The notes: generated from the sequence alone by a model not told the origin. DNA of 64,000 bases from Pomacea canaliculata (GCF_003073045.1 NC_037599.1:16904055-16968054); one strand, 5' to 3'. Positions 36,701-50,019 are shown, counted from the first letter of the stretch. Numbers and translations are program-made.

Positions 36701-39700
36701 GAGTGTAGCTTGCGTGTCTGCTGAAGTGCTTCTCACTGATCGATGGACAAATGTGTTTTGACAAGTGTTTGCATTCCCACTTACAAAATACGCAACAAAA
36801 CAAAACAAAAACAAACATCAAAATGCGTACTTACACATGAAAAGACTCGTTCGTCTGTCGGTTGGTGCAACCACCAGCCCAACATGAGATCCCCATTTCT
36901 ACAAATGATGAGAAATGTTCAGGAACTGGTTGTGTAAACAAATACTCTCCGAGTTCTTTTTGCCTGTTGTCGAAGTTCCCCGTACTTTGCCGCTGAACTC
37001 TGTCTAGAGAGTAAAGTTGTCTGTGGCCTACAGCTTCCAGAAAGGATGAGCTTGGGTCTTGGATGATCGCCAGCCATCCAGAAATAACCTCCGTGGTCTG
37101 ACCTACTCCTCAACTTGTCCATGTATACATGAAATTTTTGTGTAGATACAGTGTCAGATGTAGTCTGTATAGATACAGTGTCAGATGTAGTGTTTGTGTA
37201 GATACAGTGTCTGCCCAGATACAGATCTCTGTCCTGCCTCTCGCTCTGTCCCTCTGTATAAACTTACATCGTCTTCCCTGTCATGAGATAAAGAATAGGA
37301 ACAAAAACAAGCTTGCGTGTTTTTAAAGTACAGAAATACTCTAGACAAGACTAGTTGTTTCATATAGTCTTACCGAAACTTATTCATCAAAATTTCGTTC
37401 GTAATGGTCAGCACGAATAACGGTAGCAATAACATTTTCACTGCTGTCCAGCAGAAATTTCTAACCCTGATTTCTCCGGAAATGAGTTGATGACGTATCA
37501 GGGGGTGTAAATGGCGACGGAAAGAGAAAGTTAGGCTCTGCCTTCTAGACTCTGCAAACTTGACAGGGTGTGCCACTCGCGGTTCGCTGCTCCTTCTGCC
37601 GCTAGACCGTTAGACTTTTATTTTCACACACATGGCTATTCCACTACACATCGTGAAATGCAGACGACGACGACGATGACAAGACCAAGTCGTCACAGAC
37701 CTTGTGTCAGGAAGTCAGGCTGTTCTTTCTTTGCATGTGACGTCTGTTTACAGGGCTGGCTGATTTAGTTGCTGGCTCGGCGTAAAACACCAGTCCCCAC
37801 CAACCTGTTAGGAAATCAGCGAATAAACATGGCGACGTGGAGATAACTACGTCTTCTACGTCACCATGCTGTTACGGCCTAGTTATCGGTTATTTCCCTT
37901 GACATCGCTACACGCACCACCAATAGTTCGCGCTAATTAGTGCTTCGCGCTCAGCCATTTCCCACAGTAAGTAGGTTTGATTGAGATAAATAATCACGAG
38001 ACTATAGGCAGCATCGCAATGTACCTTCAGATGCTTCTTCACTCGGGTGGGCAAAGTACGGCCCTCCCACGTCTTTGGACCGGCTCGTCTGCCAAAATGT
38101 GAAAGACACTAGTTTTTTTTTTTAATATACAAAAACCTAGGCTCATTTGAATGAAATTTAACTTATCACCCCCAAAAAAAAGTTTGCCCACCCTGTTCTA
38201 CACCTACAGATTCTCTGATGCTTCTTTTAAAGAGATGCGTTGGAACGAGTGAAATTCTTCAAATCGAGAAATGTCTCTGCTCAGCGGGACTTTTTCAGTT
38301 TGAGATAATGTAGGGAGCGTGGAATGTGGGGCAAATGATAAAAACCTGCAGGGAACACCCCTCTCGCCAAGATGCACGATGTGTTTAATAAACATACTTT
38401 TTCTGCACATTGTTTGCTGTAATCACTGTTTGTATCAAAGATCGTAGGATTGATCATGTACACAAAATCTCGGTGTGTGTGCGTGTGTGTGTGTTTACGC
38501 TGCAGCACAGAGCTTCTAAACCGTTGCATCCCAGAGAGCCTCAGTTCCGCCATTCAGGGAGTTAATGACGCCCTAAAGGGAATTCTGAACATCTTTGGCA
38601 AAAATTTTGGTGAAGTAAGTCTGTGATTACTTTCCTTCCTTCTTTACACATGACTCAAAGATTGAACGTCACATGTGTGTGTGTGCGCTTGCTTGCTTGC
38701 TACCATGCACACTTCTGTAAACTGACCTGCATGACCATAAATTTAGAGCCATTTAAGGGTGACTTTTTAATCAGCTAATTTCTTGGGGTTTTTTTGTTGT
38801 TTTTTTTGTTTAGTTTTTGTTTTTCGTCTACGCAGTTCTAAGAATAAAATATCCTTCATGATTCATGGCGTTTAAATTCTTAGGGACAGTTAATAATAGG
38901 TTGTGTTGTCGATTTTCTGTCATCGCCTGCATGCATTTCTTTCACCCGACGCGTAATATTCTTGTGGGAGGTTAATGGTCGGCGTGTCTTTGAATGTCGT
39001 GGATTTAAAGCTCTCCTTTGTTTCTACCTTAGAACTGCGCGGAAGACCTGCGGGGTACCTGGCGAGACGTTATCTACCTGAGCCTGACAGGGCTAGGTGA
39101 GTAGGTGACGTCCACTAGTTCCCTTGCACTGCATACTTGTCACAACAGTGAGGTGATTGCAGTAATCTTATTTTCCTTTCCTGTCTCCCTCTCCACTTTT
39201 TATGTGTCTGGCTAGACAGAGGGTGGGAGAAGGTAGAAAGTGTGTGACACAGTATTGCCGCGTGACGTCTTGTGACATCACACAGAGGTGCAGCGTTTCG
39301 CTGACACAAGATCTTACTATGCGTGACGTCGCGCCGCTGTGTGTGACATAGTACGGCGGTGTGACGTCCTGCTGCTGCATGTGACGTGTTTCAGGGGCGT
39401 CCATCGTCATGCTGGTCCTGCTTCATTTCCTGGCGGCCGTCTTGGTGTGGACCGTGGTGCTTCTCGTGGCGCTGGGCTCGGTGGCTGGAGCCGCCTTTTG
39501 CTGGTCAGTCTGGACACCTCGGCAAATTTGAGGTTTATTGGTCAACATAAGCCAGGCTGCCTCGTCATTTATTCTGGAATTTCTTTTAAAAATAATGTGG
39601 AAGCAAAACTGTATCAGAACGTATTTCTTTCTATGTATACGTGTATCGTATGTTGCTGTGTGTAAGCTGTGAAGTTTATGTGTTTTTCTTCGTCGGTTTC

Positions 39701-41355
39701 TTATTGCTTGATCTTGATGTGTTGCAGGTATACCTATTCCACCGACAAAACTGAGACTTGGCTAGGGATATCCATCGCCGCCACCATCATAGCCGTAAGT
39801 GGAAATAATTGGTGTACATCCGCTTCTGTACATCATCATAGTCCCTACGTGTAACTACTTTGTCGTTAAAGCCCTTTATTGAGTAAGACTTACCTAAGTC
39901 GCCTGTGACCACGTAAGTACATGGCACGTTTTACAACTGTTACAGGTCATCATTCTCCTTATCCTGCTAGTGATGAGAAAACGGATTAAACTGGTGAGTG
40001 GTGTGTGTGTGTACAATTATTGTCTTCGGTGTGTGTATGTGTAATTATTGTCATCGGTGTGTGTGTGCAAGAGAAAGGCAGAAGATTAATCTGACCTCCC
40101 CATCAAGCACTCCCTTTAACCTGTGCATGCTTCACCTTGCAGGTGGTACAGTTGTTCAAAGAAGCGGACAAAGCCGTGACGAAGATGCCGTGTCTACTGC
40201 TACAACCCTTTATGGTCAGTCCACTTTTATATTCCGTTTATATTCCTGATGTGATTAGGATGATGCTCACAACGATGTGCTAAAAGATGTTGGATCAGGC
40301 GATAAGGCTCACCATCCACTCAATCCTGTGATCAAGCAATTAGCTAAGTATCAACATGTCACACACATATTCTTCCGCCACTAAACCACCTCGTCACTAT
40401 TTGTTTTTTCATCACAGACGCTGCTTATTCTGGGTGGATCGCTGGCAGGCTTTTGCTACATCTTTCTGTTCTTCGTGACAGCAAGTAAGCAAACGAACAA
40501 ATATTTTCAGTCCATGTCTCCTGGTAACCTCATGTTTCTTCTGAATTTGTGGGTTTTTTTTTAAAGAGATCCTTTGTTAAACGAGGAAAATGAATCCGTC
40601 TTTTTAGTGACCTAGTGACACCCCAGCTGTGAAAATGTGAAAGAAGGAAGAAATTTCTGATGATGTATCAACATTCGTTAAATAAGTCTGACACTGTGTG
40701 AGGTTTCTCTCGTACTGATGAACTTGTAGTATATAGATATGTTAATAACTTACCATTGTAAGCACTAACTACCAAATGTGCCACGTTTTAAAAATGAAAA
40801 ACGAGGAAAATTGAGATTGTAGTTGTGGGTGATGTACGACTGGGACACGTTGACATTTTCACAGAGGTAAAGTTGCTGAACGATTATGTGGCTTCGTGCG
40901 ATTCGACTCAATGTGACCTCTGACCTACTCCATCACTTCCTGTCATCTCCTTTCTTTCCTCCTCTTCCCCACCCCTCCCTCGCTTTCTGTCACGTGGCTG
41001 CTACAATTAGGAGGAATAATTAGCGAGGAGGCTGAGGGAAAGGTTACTAGCGTACAGACAGACAAACTCTCCTGAGTCTCCTCACTTGTTGAGTCAGTAG
41101 GATGACAGCTAGACAGGCAGAAAAACGATGACGGACAGACAGACGATCAGCGGGTGCAGTGTGGCTGTAAGGTTGAACCCATCTCCAACGTCAGGCGATT
41201 CTTGTATCGTCATCGTGGTGGTAGAGTTGATAAAAGCCTGGTTGTGTAAACTGTAAAACACCGGGCAGGTAGGAGGATCTGAGTCCTTCGCTCTGTTACC
41301 AACAGCGAGAACCACAAGCATAAAATTAACCGTATTCATATTTTTCATTATCAGT

Positions 41356-41446
<91 letters not shown>

Positions 41447-41698
41447 GATCAGCGTGTTTGTATGTGTGTGTGTGTGCCACTTAGATCAGTGTATATCAGT
41501 GAGGGAGCGGGCTGGGGGAGGGTTTGAGCATGCCTGTCGTCTCTATGTCGTCTTGTGTAGGACAACAAGGACATTTCTTTGTAGGCCGACAGATCGTGAC
41601 AAGTGTAACAAAGCGAGACATTGCGTGTGTGTGTGTGTGCATGCGCGAACGCGCGTGTGTGTGTATGTGTGTATATGTGTATGTGTGTGTGCGCGCGG

Positions 41699-41735
<37 letters not shown>

Positions 41736-44700
41736 AATATGTGTGCTGGTGTTGGTGTGCATTCGTTCATTTTCAGGAAATCCGGTGGTTGATGACAAAA
41801 CAGGTTTTGTGAGCTTTGAGCAGGATTCCAATATTAAGGTCAGACAGCAAGACATCGGCTGCACGATACGCTTAAAAAATACGTGCGTGCGTGTGTGGTG
41901 TGTGGATGCGCTCATGCGTTTGGATGCGTGCGATTGTGTAAGTGCGTAAATGTGTTTGTGTGTGCGCGCGCGTGCTCGCGTTTTTAAGAGTGAGATTAAG
42001 AAAAGGAAAAACAGTCATTAACTGGTTTCTCTAACCTGTTATAAGCTTCTCTCTGCTGTGAATTATTCTCCATGTACCCTGGGTGCATATTTGCCCGCAT
42101 ATTTGTTTCGTTTACCCGGCCGTCCATTGTACACGAAGTCAGAGCGTCTGTGTTTACTAACCCGTTTCTTGATCAGTGTGTTCATGTGTGTACGGGCTCG
42201 TGTTCTGTTCAGTGTGTTCGTGAGTGTACTAGCTCGTGTTCTGATCACTGTGTGTTCATGTGTGTACTAGCTCGTGTTCTGATCACAGGGATTGTTCGTC
42301 TACTACCTGCTGGGGCTCCTCTGGGTCACGCAGTTCATAGTCGACTGTGAACGCTTGACCGTCTCAAGTGCTGTAGCTCTTTGGTATTTCACCAGGTGAG
42401 TCTGAACATATTTTGCGATCAAGAAAGTCTGAGATTAATCAACAATCTGCTTTCATGTACGTCACCAGATGAGCTCGGCATTACTAAAAGTTGTAGACTG
42501 TTGTACTACTCTCGTTTAATCCTGAAAGATACCTTGATAGTACTTTACCCTGGCTGACTACCTATAACCAAAAGTGAAGCATACGTCTGCAGACAAATTA
42601 ATGTTAAGTACACAGCATCCCAGCACGAGGTGCAGAATACCAGTCATGAAATGTCATCGGTTCGTGTGGACTTAGCTTAATGAGCAATCAAGTATTATGC
42701 TGATTCTCAGAGTCAGGAGGCTAATGATGCTGATTAACAGATGGCAGGCGAGTGAATCAGATGCACGTAGTTCCAGTGTTTGGTATGTGTGGTCGAATAG
42801 GATCAGAGTACATTGTTTAATTGTGATTCAACTTTTCAATGTGCACTGACAAGTAAGATTTCTTTTCATTTCAGAGATAAATCTTCCCTGGCGTCTCCGA
42901 TCAGTACTTCTTTCTACCGACTTATCAGGTGTGTTTGTCTGTCTTCAACATTACTTTCGTGACAAATGATTTGCTTTAAGTAACGCATTTCTTTCTTGAC
43001 AAACACGTTACTTTCTTATCAGCTAATTTTTCTTGACAAGCGCATTACATGTTGACAAAGGCATTTCCTCTTAACAGTGCGACACAAACGTTTTTGTTGT
43101 TTACCGACTCCCCCACTGACGGTGTTGACAATCTCAGGCATGTCTGTTGACGTGTTCATCAGGTTTCATCTGGGCTCCGTCGCCTTCGGTTCCTTGATCA
43201 TCGCCATTGTCATCCTCATTCGATGGATCCTTTCATACATCAACGGGAGGTGTGTACATATACTTAGATCAGCGCAATGAAAAGCAAAGAGCAGACGAAT
43301 TTGCAGATTAAAAAAAAATTAAAATAGAGAAGTTTTTTCTGCTTATCGGCATGTGGATGCGTACACTAGAGATTTTAGAGAAGAAAGAACATGTTAAGAT
43401 CAGAAAGAAATAATCATATTTTTTCGCATTTGCCTGATATTTTTTCAGTTTCCTAATAATTTTGGTTTCTTTTTACGTGTTTATTAAATAAAATGTGAAA
43501 TGGTTAAGGCAGGCATCTTGAGATTAACTGGAAGAAGCAAGAGAAACTGAAAGAACAAAAAAGAGAGGGAAAAGCTTTTATTGGTTAAGCATTGAACCAC
43601 CAACACCAAGAGTGATTTCAGTTAAATCATATAGACAAGATATATATATATACATGCAAATAATAAAACTTACGCATAGATTCTGTATTATACAACACTA
43701 ATACACACAAACATTTGTACGGTTAAGACCTTAGTAAGTTAAAAGGCTTACAATGTTTATATAGACTATACGTGTATGACATATCGGTATGTATGCTACT
43801 CGGTTTGATAGTTAACATATGAGAAATAATGGATGTCTGGAAATGCCATGGGTGTGTATTTCTCACAAAGATCAAGATGCGTGGAGCAGATATAAGAAAG
43901 AGAGAGAAGCCCAGAAAGCAAACTATACACTTCAGGGCAGGAGACAGCTAGACAAACACCAGCAGCCAGGTTTAGCCAAACTCTCCCAGAGTCCCAGGCC
44001 ACGAAGACTTGTCGGGTGTGCAGGAAGATGAACGTTTGGTAGGAGGGTGGTTGGTGAGTTTCCCCCCTCACCAAGGTTGGAGGAGTAAGCATAAGAGTGA
44101 TGGGGCCGAGGAAAGGGAAGATGGAAATGAGGACACAATGGCGGCTCCCAGACATAGCCAGTCCAACAAGTACATCTGTACGGCGCTCTTGTCTTTAACC
44201 TTTATAACGGTCGGTACAACCCTGACCTCTGTGCTAGTATTTTCCCTCCCTGATGGTTCTGCCAGCTTGTTGGGAGGGTCTATGTCTTAGATTATCCCTT
44301 CAGGGCGTGAAGTGTGAAATGATGGAACAACGAGGTCCCGGGTGGGCAGAGAACCAGCAGGTTCAAATACGTTCATCCGAGTCTCGTTGTGAACGGGTGT
44401 GACGCCACAAAGCGGGGGGACTCAGACGTTTGTGTTTACTTTATGTCAGGCTCAAGGGGAGCAGCAGCTTACCGGCCAAGTTCCTTTTGAAGTGCATGAT
44501 ATGCTGCCTGTGGTGTTTCGAGAACGTGCTCAAGTTCCTCAGCTCCAACGCCTACATCGAGATAGGTACAGTGGTAACGTAGCGAATTGTTTGGAGAGAC
44601 ATCACGTGACTTTGAGCCTGCCTGGCGCATTTTCATTCTCTTCATTTGATGGGAGGAAGACTAGAGGGTGTGTGTGCGAGCTTGGCAGCGACACAGTGAT

Positions 44701-46140
44701 AACAGAGCAGAGATATAGCGAGATACACAATAGCGTGGGCAGGAAGCTTGGGGCGTGTGTCTGTGACCAGCACTGGTATGGGGAGGAAGTTCTGTCCGTG
44801 CGTTTGTGGGGTATGGAGGGTGAGAGTTGATGCTAGCGGGGAGGAGGGTGTTTATCGGACTTGGAAACGTTGTGATACGGCAGTCTGGCTGCACGCTGGC
44901 TGTTTGTGGCACTCTAGTGCATGGACGAACTTAGATGCGTGTGTGCCCGTGCGCATCTGTATGAATATGTGTTTGTGTGCGTGTATATGTGGATGTGTGA
45001 GCATGTGTGCGCGCATCTGTGTGTGTGGGCATCTGTATAAATATGTTTGTGTGCGCGTATATGAATGTGGATGTGTGAGCGTGTGTGTAGAAATCAGTTC
45101 GCGACTCTGTAGAACAATCAGTGTGTTTGTGTTTTCTCTGTACAACAAATCTGTGTGTCTGTGGTGCAGCAGTTCCCGGCTGTGTATTACACTCGGTGTG
45201 TCCGTGTTACAGCGATCTATGGCTACGGCTTCTGCAAGGCTGCGCGCAAAGCCTTCATGGTCATCGCCTCCAATGCTCTGCGCGTTGCCGCCATCAACAG
45301 CGTGGGCGACTTCGTCCTCTTCCTCGCCAAAGTGGGCATCGTCACGGTGGTCGTCGTCGTCGGCATCGAGCTCTTCAGGGTGAGGGTCCATTCCTTCACC
45401 CACCTAAACACACCTGTATGGTGTCGCTTTACATTGCTTTCACCTTCCACTGACTTATTGTTTCACAATAATCTTTATCAACTCATAAATTAGCTGAAGG
45501 TACAGTTATTGTCCACAGGGTCGTGATGAGGTGCACTACGTCTGGCTCCCCATCACGCTGGCTAGCATCGTCGCCTATATCATCGCCAGCTGCTTTCTAG
45601 GAGTCTATGAGGTATATACATATGTTTGTCCTAGGACTGGCTGGTGAACTTGAGAAAGGCGGAGGAGATAGAGAAGCGAAAAGAGAGTAAGAGCTGGTTG
45701 TGATGAGATTTGAGTCAGCAAGCTTTTCGTTTGATACCTAAGGTTGCTTGCTTTACATACTGTAACTGTTTACGTGACGTAATGTAACTTTACGTGACAC
45801 ACCCGAGAGGTCTGTCAGGCGCACAACTACGACTGATGGTCATGTGTGCAGATGATCATCGATGCTGTCTTCATCTGCTTCGTCGAGGATTGTGAGATGA
45901 ACGATGGCGTTTCTAAGCCTTACTTCATGAGCATGGGGCTGATGGTATGTCACAAAATGAAAGACACGTTTGTTAGTGGAGCATAAGCCTTACTACGGGG
46001 CTGTCTATCTAGGTGTCTGACATTATCCAGTTCCATTTTCTTTTATTTGGTTTTTTTTTTTATTTACTTAACTATTTATTGCTTTGCAGAAGTTTCTGGA
46101 GAACAGCTCCGCAGAAAATATACAACGGGAGATGTGGTGA
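30791..46140 (+). CDS. SLC44A1: choline transporter-like protein, SLC44 family (CTL1-like)
   Basis: The coding exons are 30791-30829, 34853-34954, 35349-35491, 35904-36140, 38506-38614, 39033-39096, 39395-39503, 39728-39794, 39946-39993, 40143-40214, 40418-40484, 41777-41838, 42289-42395, 42875-42928, 43163-43249, 44450-44565, 45213-45379, 45519-45611, 45852-45944 and 46090-46140. They sum to 1887 nt (628 residues plus stop) with every junction GT-AG and in phase. SLC44 proteins are plasma-membrane and organelle choline/ethanolamine carriers that feed phospholipid synthesis. The N-terminus is MGGAPS, a possible N-myristoylation site. The first membrane helix comes from exon 2 ([13 protein letters not shown]), followed by a large Cys-bearing outer loop ([29 protein letters not shown]). 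Membrane helices then fill exons 7-19. The family's conserved end includes [30 protein letters not shown] and YFMSMGLM. Loop and C-terminal motifs fit CTL1 better than CTL2/4/5, but the subtype needs a tree. No frame defects are seen. Confidence 0.93.
33361..33840. mobile_element. foldback (Mutator-like) element with repeat-built terminal inverted repeats
   Basis: The element 33370-33831 is flanked by a perfect 9-bp direct repeat, gattctgag (33361-33369 and 33832-33840). Its ends match as inverted repeats: GGTGTCCGGTCACTTAATCC on the left, and GGTTCCCAGTCACTTAATCC as the complement of the right end. Inside each end are tandem copies of a 14-18-bp unit (cacttcatcccc plus gaca, agaca or gagactttta), about ten on the left (to about 33545) and about seven inverted on the right (33716 onward). 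The middle, about 170 bp, is AT-rich and non-coding. A 9-bp duplication fits Mutator-like elements. It lies in intron 1 of the SLC44 gene and is non-autonomous. Confidence 0.85.
34411..34500 (-). mobile_element. tRNA-derived SINE head
   Basis: The minus strand reads GGTGGCCCGGTAGCGCAGCG (A box region, continuing GTAAG) and about 50 bases later GTTCAAACCTC (B box). Position and spacing fit a Pol III internal promoter. It lies in intron 1 of the SLC44 gene. The tRNA fold is not intact. Confidence 0.65.
36495..36590. repeat. (GTTT)n / T-rich simple repeat
   Basis: Low-complexity T-rich tract in the intron between the fourth and fifth SLC44 exons. Confidence 0.8.
37129..37225. repeat. short tandem repeat of a 'tagatacagtgtc' unit
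   Basis: Three to four imperfect copies of 'tagatacagtgtcagatgta', about 28-34 bases apart, in an SLC44 intron. Confidence 0.65.
41357..41444. repeat. long pure (TG)n microsatellite
   Basis: About 44 uninterrupted TG units, followed by more TG-rich DNA to about 41750, in the intron before SLC44 exon 12. Every open frame across it, including HTHTHT-type peptides on the other strand, is an artefact. Confidence 0.95.
42171..42288 (+). repeat. three-copy minisatellite ending in a 3' splice site
   Basis: Units of about 36 bases start at 42171, 42207 and 42243, sharing 'gtgtgttc' and 'agctcgtgttctgatca' or close variants. The last unit runs directly into 'gatcacag', the acceptor of the SLC44 exon at 42289. 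Confidence 0.75.
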
Positions 46141-46526
46141 AAAAAAACAAAACAAAAACAAAGTTCTGAACATTACCTTTCCTACCTGCTGTTGTGGTTC
46201 GTCTGTTTCTGTCATTCATTTCCACGTGCCTTTCAAGGAAGAGATAAAGCAAGCCAACGGAAAGTGTAAGGCATTCCAGAAGGTTCTCGCGGCTTTCGTG
46301 ATCTCTAGGACCGATGTGTGATATGTAACTGTGTGTTGCACAATCTCTCCATCTCCTTTTCTCAATGACACGATCTCACCCGGGGCTTGTTGTGGCAGTG
46401 ACATGACGTGAGTGCTACTCGTTTGTTCCACCTTTCCGTCCAGGTGCTGTCGGTGGCAGCATCAACCATGTCTGTGATCTATTAAACATTTTAGACATCA
46501 TGATCTGACGTTTTGAGATGAGGTTT

Positions 46527-46532
46527 AATAAA
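46527..46532 (+). promoter_or_regulatory. polyadenylation signal AATAAA of the SLC44 gene
   Basis: A canonical AATAAA lies 387 bases after the SLC44 stop codon, with a second near-match (AATAAAA) about 20 bases further on. Position and T-rich downstream sequence fit a transcript end. Confidence 0.5.
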
Positions 46533-46559
46533 GCTAATTTTTTTATATAATAAAACTGT

Positions 46560-48730
46560 TTTGTAGTTGTTTATGTGTAGATGTGTTAGTGTAGTTGCCT
46601 ATACTTGCTTGTGTGCGCGAGAGTGTGTGTGTGTGACTTTCATTCCTTCATTGAGCAAACTCTTGTTTCAAGGGGGAAATTATACATAAAAAATATTTAT
46701 AATAACATTTTACATACTAGCATTTCCACATGTCTTCAATAATGTTCGTGTATCATTTCTATTTTTGAAACAAATATCTAGAACTTGTTTGAGAGAGGGA
46801 GAGAGAGAACATTTTCACTCTGGTAATAAAGAGTGGACTGTCCGTGTATGCAAGGCTAATTAATTGACTCGATTAGAACCAAAATTGTTCTCTTCAGGGG
46901 ATCGCCAATCCCAGACAGCTGTGATTAGTCATTTCTCGCGACAATATCGTGCGGGTCAGAAGACGATGACATGTTTGTAGGCCAGTAAGTGGCTTAGTTT
47001 ACTTTCTGCAGAGGTCAAAACTCAGGTCTCACCAACACCGTGTCCTTTACACCGTTACAGTTCCGCTGACTTTCTACCTGAGCCAGCTCGTGCCATGTTC
47101 ACACCACTTGGGGGAGGAGAGGGAAAGAGTAGACAAAAATAGAGAGATGCATCACCGTGCTTTCCTCTCACATGTCGTCGAATGATGGAGTATCCGACCA
47201 GCAGAATGATGTTCTTTTTCCCAAGATGCTGAAGACACGTAACCCATCTATTCCCCTTCTTTGCTCTTTCCAACTGTATCTGCCACTTGTGTGTTTACTC
47301 ATGCAAATGAGCTCGGCTACCCGCAGAGCAAAGCTCACCCTGCAGGTTGCGTTCTACTTTAGGCTGCGAAGGTAGGTGAGTGGCGGGTCAAGGCCGTCGG
47401 TGGGTCAGAGGTTGCGCTAACCGGAACGCTTTGCTGGCTAAAGAGCGAAACACACAGCAACGTCGAGCGGAGGTCGTGCGTGGTCTGCAAAGGACAACTC
47501 CACAGCAAACTGTAAGTGTTGAAACTAATTCTGTGGCTTGTGATGCTAGACTTTGCTGTGTTTTCACCCACATCCTGCAAGCACTATAGTCTCGTGGACT
47601 TTGGTTCGAAACTTTTCTCAACAGCAGGTGGTGGAGTTGGTGGTGGTGGTCGGGGGGAGAATGGAGGTGATTTTATTTTCACGGACAACAAAATAAAAAA
47701 AAAAATGTTTATCGCGGAGACTTCTAGTCACAGGAAGGACATTATAGAAAAAGCACACAACGATATATGAGTCTACAGAGAGAATTCTAAGCTTCACCAG
47801 AATCACCATTTTCTGATTCACAAAAAGTTCCTCTCCAGCTGATGTAAGGACATGGCTGCATCCATTCACTTTTATGATTAACTTCTCGTAGTTCACAAAG
47901 TTGCCATGTTCCCTACGTTTAGTCACATATCACACCATACTATTTTCCGGTTTACACAGATTTACCACTTGATTACTAGCTCCGGCTAGCAGCTGCAGTC
48001 GGAAGCAATGAACCGCACGGCTGTGATATTCGACAATAATGATTGTCGCCCACCCATTCACCCGACTCTGAATGGGTGGGTAGATGCGAGATGGAGGCAC
48101 TACAAAGGGGGCGTGGCTTGTAGTTGACTATCCATGGTAGAAGCCTAAATATATGTGCGAATAGTGTATACGAGCTGAGATAACGAGAAAACATCATGAA
48201 AAAGCAACCGTTGACTAAAGGGAGGCAACTTCGAAAATGATTGGTGGTTGGGAGACAGACAAGGTAGAAAAGTATAGGTTATAAATATCAGTTCAAGTAT
48301 ATCTTGGTCCACATTTGTACAGAGGATGGCACGATAGACAAAGAGATAGAAACCTGATTCCAAAACTCATACAAGATTAATTACTTGTTGGTCTCCCCAC
48401 ATCTCTTAATTAAGACATTCGAGCCACCACTCTAGTTGAAACCTAGGCACACATTTCAATCAGTATAATTACAAACCTTTAAAATATCAGTGCCATACTT
48501 GCACACTGACCAAAGTTGAGAAAATAAAAACAACAACCTGCGAAATGAAAAGTCTCAAAAGGATAACTTACAAGACATGAGATGAAAAGAATTAGAGATA
48601 TATATTGGAAGCCACATCAGTTCATAAACACATCCAGCAAACATCCAGGTGACCAGGATGTCAGTCGCCCAGACAGTACTCAAAGCCATCTCTCGAAGAT
48701 GCACGAGTGCAAGCAAGAAGACAAACCCAT
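46560..48730. other. intergenic, no supported gene
   Basis: Downstream of SLC44. I see short simple repeats and no exon with recognisable content. Confidence 0.4.
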
Positions 48731-48734
48731 AGAG

Positions 48735-48835
48735 CAGCGGTTCTCAACCTTTTACATGTGGCGACCCCCCTGAGCCAGCTAGGTAGGTGGAAGAGCGGGG
48801 GGGGGGGGCCTTAGCTAACTTTGAACGCCCGAGGA
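48735..48835. mobile_element. hAT-type terminal inverted repeat (one end only)
   Basis: CAGCGGTTCTCAACC followed by 'gtggcgacccccc' is the classic end of Charlie-like hAT transposons, and the same terminal motif bounds the element at 62622-62800. A G-run follows at 48798-48808. The opposite end was not found nearby, so the copy is truncated or longer than I can trace. Confidence 0.5.
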
Positions 48836-49739
48836 AATCGACACTATCTGCAAGGGTTAATAAATTTTCTAAAGCTTCTGTGGTGCTAATGGAACTCACT
48901 TTGTTAGGAAGGTTGAGCCTGTTTGCTGTTGCCTAGAGAAGAACCTGTTACCACTGAGCTCAGTATTTCGAATGTAAAAAATACCATCACAGCAGGCTGG
49001 CTGCACTTGGTAGGATCAGCGAAGCTAATACCTCGTAAAATAAAAATCAGCCTTGCACTGCACCGCTGAAAAACATAGGCTGACCTCTTGACCTTTCAAG
49101 AGGGATGCCGCTTGACTTGCAGTGAAGCATTTTGTCAGTTTTAATAGGGAGAAGATATTTGAGTTTGATCACCACCTCGACACAATATTTACTATACCAG
49201 AGAAACTTTTTAAAAAATGACCACCTTCGGACATCGCGACATTGTTAATTGTCTCTGTTTTCGACATCAAGACAAGGAAGGGATCACAAAACTATTTGTA
49301 ATATACAGCGCCTGTAGGATCACCACATATTGGCACAAGGTAATGATGAATGAAAACATTTGATCATTAAGTAGTAGGATGGAGCTAAGTTAGTGCGTAT
49401 TCCACTATTGAAAGATCTCTAGACATATGGCTAATGTCTATTAATTACCCGTATTTATACGACTCATACACATGTCCACTTCGTTAATATATAGACATAA
49501 ATAATAGATATGCACCTGTATCTATGTTACTTATATTACTAGAGAGTCGGTCTTTACTAAAAAACAAACAAAAAAGGCAGCAACTTGATGTTCGCCCTGC
49601 GACCACCACTTTGTGTCAGTGGGTAGGTTAAGTATCGATTTATCATACGTATTATTTATCTCCAAGCTATAAATAACTGGGTGTGCAGCTGATGACGCAC
49701 AGATAACTGTAACACGTGCAGCTGCAATCCTCCACAAGG

Positions 49740-49830
49740 ACTGGGGAGGCGAGGCTGCGCCTGACAGGCTGGGCTGCTTTGTTCTCCAACGATTTTTCTG
49801 CTTCCTCGTCTAACGTTTCTCTTGTTTTCC
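49740..49830. repeat. dispersed repeat shared with 26990-27060
   Basis: 'cgaggctgcgcctgacaggc' and the T-rich sequence after it match 26999-27060 with a few differences. It is probably a second fragment of the same LINE 3' region. Confidence 0.5.
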
Positions 49831-50019
49831 TCCACTGACTGATGGCCCAGCCCCTACTTTGTGTTTGTGGCGGTTTTACTCTAACGGTTGCCATTTCTAC
49901 CATCGCATCGATTTAGATTCTATTTTTCCACGATAACTTGTCATCTACTCTCGTATTTAGTACGGTTTTTGTCTTGCTTCCAATATTTTTTTTTTAACCA
50001 TCTTCATTATTATAATAGT

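Noticed and set aside
41109..41915. Long open frames with HTHT or CVCV peptides on both strands
   Set aside because: They are translations of (TG)n/(CA)n microsatellite DNA in an SLC44 intron.
44748..45403. Open frames of 183-211 codons on both strands around 44.7-45.4 kb
   Set aside because: They are out-of-frame or antisense readings over the true SLC44 exon at 45213-45379 plus TG-rich intron.
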